Shown here in pieces: positions 56,068 to 64,000 of a DNA stretch of 64,000 nt (its first letter is position 1; each line of letters opens with the position of its first letter). This DNA is from Ferrovaceae bacterium (GTDB lineage Bacteria > Pseudomonadota > Gammaproteobacteria > Burkholderiales > Ferrovaceae). Under the pieces are notes generated by a model, which was not told the DNA's origin, did no database searches, and saw only the letters and a program-made list of their open reading frames with translations. Where the stretch lies: positions 124,001 to 188,000 of the forward strand of contig DAIDLC010000002.1 of the NCBI GenBank assembly GCA_027449685.1. Direction: 5' to 3'. The position numbers and the translations under genes were made by a program.

Positions 56068-56093
56068 TCTTTCACCGGAACGCGGAGTAACTC

Positions 56094-56969
56094 ATGGCTG
56101 GTTCAAAAGAAATCCGGATGAAGATCAAGAGCGTGCAAAACACGCGCAAGATCACCAAGGCAATGGAAATGGTGGCGGCCAGCAAAATGCGCAAAGCACA
56201 AGAGCGCATGCGTGCTTCACGCCCCTACGGCGAAAAAATTCGCCAGGTTGCCACCCATTTGGCCCAGGCTCATCCCGAGTACCAACACCCCTTTTTGGTG
56301 CGACGCGAAACCATTCGCTCCGTGGGGGTAGTGGTGATCACCTCCGACAAGGGCCTGTGCGGAGGTCTCAACACCAACTTGCTACGCTCCTTGACCCAAT
56401 CCATGAAAAAGTGGGAAGAGCAGGGGGCCAAAGTGCACGCGGTGGCCATTGGCAGTAAGGGTTTCGGGTTTCTGCAGCGCATCAATGTGCCTATTGAAGC
56501 CCACGCCAGTCATTTGGGGGATTATCCCCATCTGGACAAGCTGATCGGTCCGGTCAAAACGCTGCTGGACATGTACGCGCAAGGCCACGTGGATGCGGTT
56601 TACCTGGCCTATAACCGCTTCGTGAACACCATGAAACAGGATCCTACTGTAGAAGCCTTGCTGCCCCTTCCGGACCATCGTCTGAAGGGTGAGAGTCTGC
56701 ATGAATCCATGTCCTGGGACTATATTTACGAACCTGATCCGCGGGTCGTGATCGACGAATTGCTGCTGCGTTATGTGGAAGCCCTGGTCTATCAAGCGGT
56801 GGCCGAAAACATGGCCTCCGAGCAAAGTGCCCGGATGGTTGCCATGAAAGCGGCTTCGGACAATGCGGGTAACGTCATTGGCGAACTCCAGCTGGTCTAT
56901 AACAAATCTCGTCAGGCGGCAATTACCAAGGAACTGTCCGAAATTGTGGGCGGGGCGGCGGCCGTCTGA
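56094..56969 (+). CDS. atpG: ATP synthase F1 subunit gamma
   Basis: Gamma is the central rotor shaft inside the alpha-beta hexamer. The 291-residue protein begins [20 protein letters not shown] and has [20 protein letters not shown], then [20 protein letters not shown], and ends in the C-terminal helix [20 protein letters not shown]. All are classical gamma motifs. Ordered after atpA, before atpD. Confidence 0.97.
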   Translation: MAGSKEIRMKIKSVQNTRKITKAMEMVAASKMRKAQERMRASRPYGEKIRQVATHLAQAHPEYQHPFLVRRETIRSVGVVVITSDKGLCGGLNTNLLRSLTQSMKKWEEQGAKVHAVAIGSKGFGFLQRINVPIEAHASHLGDYPHLDKLIGPVKTLLDMYAQGHVDAVYLAYNRFVNTMKQDPTVEALLPLPDHRLKGESLHESMSWDYIYEPDPRVVIDELLLRYVEALVYQAVAENMASEQSARMVAMKAASDNAGNVIGELQLVYNKSRQAAITKELSEIVGGAAAV

Positions 56970-57002
56970 TTTAACATTCAATATCTAAACTTTTCTACTT
57001 AG

Positions 57003-58391
<1,389 letters not shown>

Positions 58392-58406
58392 CGAGGAATG
58401 CCCCCA

Positions 58407-58832
58407 ATGGCCAATACCATGCAGGTCGATGTCGTCAGCGCAGAAGCTCAAATCTTTTCTGGTCTGGCCGAGTTTGTAGTACTGCCTGGAGAGGTGGGAG
58501 AGTTGGGTATTTATCCCCGACACACCCCGCTGATTACGCGTATCAAGCCGGGTGCAGTGCGTTTGCGCTTGCCCGGACAGGCCCAGGAAGAGATGGTATT
58601 TGTCTCGGGGGGTATTCTGGAAGTCCAGCCCGACTCTGTGACCGTTCTGGCAGACACGGCGATTCGGGCGCATGATCTGGACGAGGCCAAGGCCGCCGAA
58701 GCCAAACGGCTGGCCGAGGAGCAGCTCAAAAATAACGGCGCTTCCATCGACTACGCTCGGGCCGAGGCCGAGTTGGCTGATGCCATCGGGCAGTTGGCCA
58801 CCATCAAGAAGTTCCGTAAAACAGGTCACTGA
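58407..58832 (+). CDS. atpC: ATP synthase F1 subunit epsilon
   Basis: Epsilon couples rotor movement and inhibits ATP hydrolysis. The 141-residue protein starts [20 protein letters not shown], has the beta-sandwich [20 protein letters not shown], and a C-terminal two-helix part. The ATG at 58407 is preferred to one three codons upstream because GAGGA then lies at nine bases. It ends the atpIBEFHAGDC operon. Confidence 0.93.
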   Translation: MANTMQVDVVSAEAQIFSGLAEFVVLPGEVGELGIYPRHTPLITRIKPGAVRLRLPGQAQEEMVFVSGGILEVQPDSVTVLADTAIRAHDLDEAKAAEAKRLAEEQLKNNGASIDYARAEAELADAIGQLATIKKFRKTGH

Positions 58833-58837
58833 TCCCG

Positions 58838-60229
58838 GTGCCCGAGCACACGGTCCCAACAACGCCATTACAAGCGGTCGTTCTGGCCGCAGGCCAAGGC
58901 AAACGCATGCACTCGCGTTTGCCCAAAGTCCTTCATCCCTTGGCAGGGCGCCCCATGCTGGAGCATGTGCTGCACGCCGTGCAGGCGCTGCAGCCAGAAA
59001 AAATCGTCGTGGTATATGGCCATGGCGGCCAGGCGTTACAGCAAGCCTTGGTCGATGCGCCCGTGACTTGGGCCTTGCAACAGGAGCAGCGCGGCACAGG
59101 CCATGCACTGCTCCAGGGCGCTCCCCACCTGCAGTCAGAAGGGACCGTTCTGGTTCTTTATGGGGATGTCCCCTTGTTGCAGAGCACCACCCTGAGCCAG
59201 CTCGTTGCACGCTGCCAAGGACGACACCTCGTATTGCTCACCCAACATCTGCTCGACCCTACGGGTTATGGACGCATTCTGCGCACCAGTCTGGGAGAGG
59301 TTTGTGGCATCCGGGAAGAAAAAGACGCTACGGTGGAGGAGCGATCCATCACCGAGGTCAATACGGGTATCATGGCCCTGCCTGCAGCCCGGATGACCCA
59401 TTGGTTACAGGCCTTGAATTGTGCCAACGCCCAGCAGGAATATTATTTGACCGATGTGGTGGTGCAAGCGGTGGAACAAGGTGTGCAAGTGCTCACAGTC
59501 ACGCCAGAGTTTTCCTGGGAGGCCATGGGTGTCAACAACCAATCTCATCTGGCGCAGTTGGAGCGGATCTATCAACGGGAGCAGGCACGGCAATTGATGG
59601 AAGCTGGCGTGCACCTGGCAGATCCGGCACGCATCGACGTGCGGGGCACTTTACACTGCGGTCAGGATGTTCAGATCGATGTGGGCTGTATCTTTGAAGG
59701 ACAGGTTACCCTGGAGGATGGGGTTCGGGTGGGCGCACATAGCGTTTTGCGTCACTGCCACGTAGCTGCAGAAACGGTGCTGCAGCCCTATTGCCATCTG
59801 GATGGCGTGCAGGTCGGCCCGGCCAATCGTTTGGGGCCCTACGCGCGTCTTCGTCCAGGCGCGATTACCGGATCAGGGGTCCACGTGGGAAATTTCGTGG
59901 AGGTAAAAAATACCTCGCTGGGGGACCACACCAAGGCCAATCATCTCACCTACCTGGGTGATGCCACCGTTGGGCGTGGCGTCAACATTGGAGCGGGAAC
60001 CATTACCTGCAATTACGATGGGGTCAACAAACACCACACCACGATTGGGGACGATGTCTTCATTGGGTCGGATACTCAATTGGTGGCCCCAGTGACAGTG
60101 GAGCAAGGGGCCACGATTGGCGCAGGGTCAACCATCGTCAGCCGGGCACCCGGGCACCAGCTGACCTTGTCACGCTCCAAACAAATCACCATACCCCGTT
60201 GGCAACGTCCGGCACGAAAAAAAACGTGA
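58838..60229 (+). CDS. glmU: Bifunctional GlcNAc-1-P uridyltransferase / glucosamine-1-P acetyltransferase
   Basis: GlmU makes UDP-GlcNAc, precursor of peptidoglycan and lipopolysaccharide. The 463-residue protein has the N-terminal uridyltransferase motif LAAGQGKRMHSRLPKVLHPL (about 16-35), GTGHALLQGAPHL and LYGDVPLL, and a C-terminal left-handed beta helix with hexapeptide repeats (about 250-440), including ARLRPGAITGSGVHVGNFVE and NIGAGTITCNYDGVNKHHT. The start is GTG at 58838, five bases after atpC. A position after the ATP synthase operon is common. Confidence 0.95.
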   Translation: MPEHTVPTTPLQAVVLAAGQGKRMHSRLPKVLHPLAGRPMLEHVLHAVQALQPEKIVVVYGHGGQALQQALVDAPVTWALQQEQRGTGHALLQGAPHLQSEGTVLVLYGDVPLLQSTTLSQLVARCQGRHLVLLTQHLLDPTGYGRILRTSLGEVCGIREEKDATVEERSITEVNTGIMALPAARMTHWLQALNCANAQQEYYLTDVVVQAVEQGVQVLTVTPEFSWEAMGVNNQSHLAQLERIYQREQARQLMEAGVHLADPARIDVRGTLHCGQDVQIDVGCIFEGQVTLEDGVRVGAHSVLRHCHVAAETVLQPYCHLDGVQVGPANRLGPYARLRPGAITGSGVHVGNFVEVKNTSLGDHTKANHLTYLGDATVGRGVNIGAGTITCNYDGVNKHHTTIGDDVFIGSDTQLVAPVTVEQGATIGAGSTIVSRAPGHQLTLSRSKQITIPRWQRPARKKT

Positions 60230-60302
60230 CCTAACCGTAATGCGTCACGTATTCGTTAACAGTCCAAACCACGCATCGGTTACAAGCGCTCCACAGTTCG
60301 CA

Positions 60303-60941
60303 TCACTGCCCTTTTTCGTGGGCAGCCAGTCGGATTAAATCATCCAGTACCGGAAACAATGCGGCGTTACTTCCGGTCATGCTGGGTTCGGTACGGTATT
60401 TGCCATCCACGATAACGGTGGGAACGGCATCAACACCATAGGACATGGCTTTCTGATCCCCCCGTTGCACTTTCGACTGTACGGTAAAAGAGTGGTACGT
60501 ATCGATGAATTTCTGACGATTGATGCCCTGTTTGGCCATCCAGTCGAACAGGGTATCCTCAGAGGTCAAGTCGATATGGTCCCTGTGTAGCGCCGTGAAA
60601 ATTTTTTCATGAACCAGATCCACTTGGTTGAGTGCCTCCAGGGTGTAGTAGGTGCGTGCCAGTGTCGCCCATTGCGCGCGGCCAAAACTTACCGGAATGC
60701 GCTTATACACCACATTGGCCGGAAGCTTTTTGGCCCAAGGCTCGATTTGAGGGGCCAAACTGCTGCAATGGGGACAGGCGTATGAAAACACCTCGATCAC
60801 TTCGACCTTGCGCGGGTTATCCGTGGGTTGCGCGGGATTGATACGGACATAATCGTGATCCAGAACGGCGCCGAAGGCACTGCTGCTGGCCAGAATGCCC
60901 AGAATGAGCCAGCTTTTGAGGCGATTCAAGAGTCCTTGCAT
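60303..60941 (-). CDS. dsbA: Thiol:disulfide interchange protein DsbA
   Basis: DsbA introduces disulfides into periplasmic proteins and is reoxidised by DsbB. The 212-residue protein has a signal peptide (SWLILGILASSSAFGAVLD), then the thioredoxin fold with the active site CPHC (residues 56-59) in EVFSYACPHCSSLAPQIEPW, and the cis-proline region AVPTVIVDGKYRTE. Located after the SPOR protein gene, an order seen in other Betaproteobacteria. A ribosome site GGATAC is weak. Confidence 0.95.
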   Translation of the reverse strand: MQGLLNRLKSWLILGILASSSAFGAVLDHDYVRINPAQPTDNPRKVEVIEVFSYACPHCSSLAPQIEPWAKKLPANVVYKRIPVSFGRAQWATLARTYYTLEALNQVDLVHEKIFTALHRDHIDLTSEDTLFDWMAKQGINRQKFIDTYHSFTVQSKVQRGDQKAMSYGVDAVPTVIVDGKYRTEPSMTGSNAALFPVLDDLIRLAAHEKGQ

Positions 60942-61093
60942 GATCGGTATCCTTTTTCAGAGAAGGGCGACGACATCAAGCGTCATAAAAAAACTGGTAC
61001 TGTAACAGGCCTGAGCCATGAAATCGTGACAAATCTTGTCGGGGTTGGCGCACGCAACGGGGTGTCACCTGCCTAATCTACTGAAGTTGGTCC

Positions 61094-61116
61094 GGCCGCT
61101 ATCAGGATAAGCGGCC
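61094..61116 (-). terminator. Hairpin downstream of the SPOR protein gene
   Basis: GGCCGCT and AGCGGCC form a perfect seven-pair stem around a nine-base loop, about 50 bases after the SPOR gene stop, in the 225-base gap before dsbA. There is no T run, so a factor-independent terminator is doubtful. Confidence 0.3.
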
Positions 61117-61166
61117 AGCTGTTCAACAGGGAGCGTGCATGTGCAATGGAAAGAAGGGCGCATGGG

Positions 61167-61919
61167 TTAGCGGGCTTTGAGGGAGTTGCCATGAGAAATA
61201 CTGGTGGGAATCCCATTGTTTTTGAGGGTGGCTACCAGGGTGCGAACCTCGTCGATGGTTGTCAGGGGCCCTAAGCGAACACGATAGAGCGGTTTTTCAC
61301 CCGCCTCGGGCGCCAAAACGGTGGCTTCCAAACCTAGAAGCGCTAAATGCGCACGCTGGTTTTCGGCATCCGAGGCACTGCCAAAGGCTCCGGTCTGAAC
61401 GAACCAAGGGGCCGTGCTGCTGGCCAATTCTTCGTTGGATGCGGCGGGTGCCGCTGCATTTTTATTTTTGCTGGTTCCTGTGGTGGCAGGCGTATGCTCG
61501 ATTAAGGGTTTGGCGCCCGAGGGGGCGTCAGCAGGCTTGGATACCGCAGGCGACGGGGAATCCGTGGCAGGCGTATGCTCGGAATCAGGTATCGGCAAGG
61601 GTGCCGCTGCAGGTGCAGTGGGGGAGAGGGTACTTCCGTTGGCCGCGGGTGCTGTGCTCGCAGGGGCAGAACCTTCGGTGGTGGGGCTCATCAGGCCGTG
61701 TTCGGCATTGCTGTCACGGCCATCACCCGCTGCGTGCTCGGAAATGGCTGGGGGGGCTACATGAGCCACAAAGGGCATGGGCAGGCGGGTGACATAGAGG
61801 GCGACCCCGGCGCATAGCGCAACGCCCAAAATCAAACCGCTCATGAGCCCTTTGAGGAAGGTGATGAGCGTGGAAGGTGCAGGAGTTTTAGAGCGCGTAC
61901 CGGTCGGGATTGAGTTCAT
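61167..61919 (-). CDS. SPOR-domain membrane protein (FtsN-like)
   Basis: A 250-residue protein with a cytoplasmic tail, one membrane helix (about 23-45), a long low-complexity linker rich in Ala, Pro, Ser and Thr (about 50-160) and a C-terminal SPOR domain (about 165-235: PWFVQTGAFGSASDAENQ, VRLGPLTTIDEVRTLVATL) that binds denuded peptidoglycan at the division site. The layout and the place between argS and dsbA match FtsN-like proteins of Betaproteobacteria. The ATG at 61919 is chosen; a TTG 13 codons upstream is the alternative. Confidence 0.82.
   Translation of the reverse strand: MNSIPTGTRSKTPAPSTLITFLKGLMSGLILGVALCAGVALYVTRLPMPFVAHVAPPAISEHAAGDGRDSNAEHGLMSPTTEGSAPASTAPAANGSTLSPTAPAAAPLPIPDSEHTPATDSPSPAVSKPADAPSGAKPLIEHTPATTGTSKNKNAAAPAASNEELASSTAPWFVQTGAFGSASDAENQRAHLALLGLEATVLAPEAGEKPLYRVRLGPLTTIDEVRTLVATLKNNGIPTSISHGNSLKAR
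61483..61581 (-). repeat. Direct repeat of 18 bases in the SPOR protein linker
   Basis: GTGGCAGGCGTATGCTCG occurs at 61483-61500 and 61564-61581. It encodes the repeated EHTPAT of the Pro/Ala-rich linker, 27 codons apart, so recombination between copies would keep frame. Confidence 0.7.
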
Positions 61920-62022
61920 GGAAGAGGACACCAAAGAATGGGGCGTTGCAAACGGCAACGCTTGGGATCATAGAAGTTTGAAGACTGTCGGCAGAAGAGA
62001 AAGGTACCCATGGTTGTCCGTA

Positions 62023-63801
62023 TTACATGGTCTCGGGAGCACTGACGCCCAGAATTCTCAGCCCATCCTGAAGGACGCAGGCCACAGCCTGGAGCAGTGC
62101 CAAACGGGCCATGCGCACCGGAATGTCGTCTACCAGGAAAGGGACCGCGTTGTAATAACTATGCAAGTCGGCAGCAAGATCCTTGAGATAAAAGGCCAGT
62201 GCATGCGGTGCACGGTCCTGGGCAGCGCTCTCGATGATTTCGGGATACGCGCGCAGCCATTGCATGAGACTGAATTCGGCATTGTTTTGCAGGGGGCTCA
62301 CAGCACACGTCAACAGTGAGGCAGGATCACCGCCCCATTTGTGCAGGACGCTGCGGATGCGTGCGTAAGCGTATTGCACATAAAAAACTGGATTCTCATT
62401 ACTTTGCGAGGTGGCAAGGTCCAGATCAAAGTCCAGATGTTGATCCGACTTGCGCAACACATAAAAAAAGCGCGCAGCATCCCGACCCACTTCGGCACGT
62501 AGCGCCCGCAGGGTCACGAACTGGCCCTTGCGGGTAGACATTTGCACCTTGGCACCGTGACGATACAAGGAAACGAACTGGACCAAGGGGACTTCCAGGC
62601 GTTCGGCCTTTAGGCCCAGAGCCTGGAGGGCAGCCCTAACCCGGGGAATATAGCCATGATGATCAGCGCCCCAGACGTCGATGATGAGATCAAATCCCCG
62701 CGCCAGCTTGTCCACGTGATAGGCGATGTCCGAGGCAAAATAGGTATAGAGGCCGTTTTCTCGCTGCACCACGCGGTCTTTTTCATCCCCAAAAGCGCTG
62801 GACCGGAACCAACGGGCGCCATCCTGCAGGTACAGGTGACCGGCCTGGTCCAATTGCTGCACGACCTGTGCCACTTGACCCCGGTCATACAGGGACTGCT
62901 CGGAAAACCATCGGTCGAAAGTAACGCCGAATTCTTCCAGATCATCACGACAATCGGCCAGTTGTTGCGTCAAAACATGATCATGAATGCTGCGATAGGA
63001 CTCACCTAAAAGTATTTTGGCCCGCTCGATCAAACTATCCATGTAAGCCTCTACGGGGGCTGCATCAGGATCCGTGTCGGATGCGTCGGAATGGGTAGGG
63101 GCATGGGATACACCGGAGAGAATGGCAGTGTCCGGGTGCAATAGCGTCGACCCGAATCGGGACCGAAGCTGCTCGGCCATTTGGGAGACGTAGTCCCCTT
63201 GATAGCCGTTTGCAGGAAAAGCAATCTGCGAACCAAAACCGGATAAGTAGCGCAGCCAGGTGGACAAGGTGAGGATATCCATTTGGCGACCGGCATCATT
63301 CACGTAATACTCCCGCTGTACCAGATATCCGGCCTTATGTAACAAATTGGCCAGAGAGTCACCAAACGCTGCACCACGGCCGTGACCCACGTGCAGTGGG
63401 CCCGTAGGGTTGCTGGAGACAAACTCTACCTGAACGCGTCGGTTTCTTCCCAGAGCGACTTCGCCCCAGTGCAAGCCGGCTTGCAAAACCTCGTGAACCA
63501 CGGCTTGTTTGGCTGACGTGGTCAAAAACACATTGATAAAGCCAGGGCCGGCCACTTCTACTCGCTGGATCAAGGGAGATGCAGGCATGGCCTGGATCAG
63601 GTCCTGGGCGATGTCCCGCGGTGCACGACGCAAGGACTTGCTCAACTGCAACGCCAAGGGGCAGGCAAACTCTCCATGATCGGCCTGGCGTGGACGCTCC
63701 AGCGTAATGGGGCCTTGCAGTTCAGGGGCGAGCTGATGCAGGGCTTGCGTGAATAGTCCGATGATTTGTTGGGGAAGGCTGGGAGTGTGGTTTGAAGTCA
63801 T
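62023..63801 (-). CDS. argS: Arginyl-tRNA synthetase
   Basis: ArgS charges tRNA-Arg. The 592-residue protein has an N-terminal Add-1 domain, the HIGH-type motif in SNPTGPLHVGHGRGAAFGDS (about 131-150, HVGH), WGADHHGYIPRVRAALQALG, the KMSKS equivalent in VQMSTRKGQFV, and a C-terminal anticodon-binding domain (DALR type). The KMSKS lysine region reads STRKG, usual for many ArgS. A stretch between about 245 and 275 is rich in Asp, Pro and Ala and looks like a variable insertion. Confidence 0.96.
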   Translation of the reverse strand: MTSNHTPSLPQQIIGLFTQALHQLAPELQGPITLERPRQADHGEFACPLALQLSKSLRRAPRDIAQDLIQAMPASPLIQRVEVAGPGFINVFLTTSAKQAVVHEVLQAGLHWGEVALGRNRRVQVEFVSSNPTGPLHVGHGRGAAFGDSLANLLHKAGYLVQREYYVNDAGRQMDILTLSTWLRYLSGFGSQIAFPANGYQGDYVSQMAEQLRSRFGSTLLHPDTAILSGVSHAPTHSDASDTDPDAAPVEAYMDSLIERAKILLGESYRSIHDHVLTQQLADCRDDLEEFGVTFDRWFSEQSLYDRGQVAQVVQQLDQAGHLYLQDGARWFRSSAFGDEKDRVVQRENGLYTYFASDIAYHVDKLARGFDLIIDVWGADHHGYIPRVRAALQALGLKAERLEVPLVQFVSLYRHGAKVQMSTRKGQFVTLRALRAEVGRDAARFFYVLRKSDQHLDFDLDLATSQSNENPVFYVQYAYARIRSVLHKWGGDPASLLTCAVSPLQNNAEFSLMQWLRAYPEIIESAAQDRAPHALAFYLKDLAADLHSYYNAVPFLVDDIPVRMARLALLQAVACVLQDGLRILGVSAPETM

Positions 63802-63836
63802 GGGGTTTCTCGAGAATGGGTCTCATTATAGAGGAA

Positions 63837-64000
63837 TCAAAGCTCTACCGGATCCACATCCAAAACCCAGTGGACAGAACGCAACGTGGAGGCTGTCAGG
63901 GTTTTTTCCCAAAGGCCTAAAAACTCCTGCAGGTTTTGGCGCCTGGGGGATTGCAGTAACAGTTGCATGCGATAGTCTCCAGCGCGGCGGTGCAGGAGTG
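63837..64000 (-). CDS. priA: Primosomal protein N' PriA, C-terminal end (partial)
   Basis: The window ends inside this gene; only the last 54 codons are present. The tail reads YRMQLLLQSPRRQNLQEFLG followed by a basic and hydrophobic stretch and the terminal WVLDVDPVEL, which matches the C terminus of PriA, a helicase that restarts stalled replication forks. It lies 35 bases upstream of argS on the same strand. Confidence 0.8.
   Translation of the reverse strand, partial: LLHRRAGDYRMQLLLQSPRRQNLQEFLGLWEKTLTASTLRSVHWVLDVDPVEL

Noticed and set aside
58672-59697. 341-codon open frame on the plus strand overlapping atpC and glmU
   Set aside because: It lies in another frame of two well-supported genes and is a Pro/Arg-rich translation without family motifs.
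61441-61720. Possible repeat array in the SPOR protein linker
   Set aside because: Only one 18-base repeat pair inside a coding sequence; no regular spacing as in a CRISPR array.

Overview
The window looks like the replication-origin neighbourhood of a betaproteobacterial chromosome. The order gyrB-dnaN-dnaA | rpmH-rnpA-yidD-yidC-mnmE-(parS)-mnmG-rsmG-parA-parB-atpIBEFHAGDC-glmU, the unit def-fmt-rsmB-DUF4390-ntrY-ntrX opposite dprA-smg-topA, and argS-SPOR protein-dsbA are all arrangements known from Betaproteobacteria. Genus cannot be fixed from sequence alone. Heptosyltransferase-type enzymes, TonB/ExbBD and a lipoprotein with a classical lipobox show a Gram-negative cell.

Layout. 1-1750: an ExbB-ExbD-TonB energy-transduction operon. 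1783-7845: assorted membrane, transport and secreted proteins (a four-repeat membrane protein, DUF202, a spermidine-synthase-like methyltransferase, an MFS carrier, a phosphoesterase lipoprotein and a c-type cytochrome). 7916-16574: housekeeping metabolism (apaH, plsC, a PfkB kinase, tpx, gcvH, prmA, accC-accB-aroQ, an epimerase-like protein, an NAD(P)H-flavin/[2Fe-2S] reductase). 16641-26088: a cell-surface region with a secreted hydrolase, an O-antigen ligase/polymerase, an acyltransferase and four glycosyltransferase genes, one of which is a GT9-GT4 fusion. 26126-32821: the def-to-ntrX operon on the minus strand, with the two-component pair NtrYX directly upstream of two glycosyltransferase genes. 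32898-37922: dprA, smg, topA and a lone GT2 gene on the plus strand.

37928-43213 holds gyrB, dnaN and dnaA on the minus strand; from rpmH (43420) onward genes run on the plus strand. Transcription therefore diverges around 43214-43419, which has an AT-rich block and two near-consensus DnaA boxes. The dnaA-dnaN gap has two perfect DnaA boxes. Two parS sites lie between mnmE and mnmG, about 4 kb from the candidate origin and 3 kb upstream of parA-parB. The full F1Fo ATP synthase operon follows. The window closes with glmU, dsbA, an FtsN-like SPOR protein, argS and the 3' end of priA.

Points most worth a second look: an NtrX protein whose ATPase motifs and sigma-54 contact loop are lost while the receiver and DNA-binding domains remain; its linkage to surface-glycan genes; the 748-residue GT9-GT4 fusion; a 50-codon cysteine-rich ORF sitting exactly between two parS sites; and a hairpin that would mask the Shine-Dalgarno sequence of a 29-codon ORF. 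I saw no tRNA, rRNA, CRISPR array, insertion sequence or prophage. No clearly new multi-gene system is evident.
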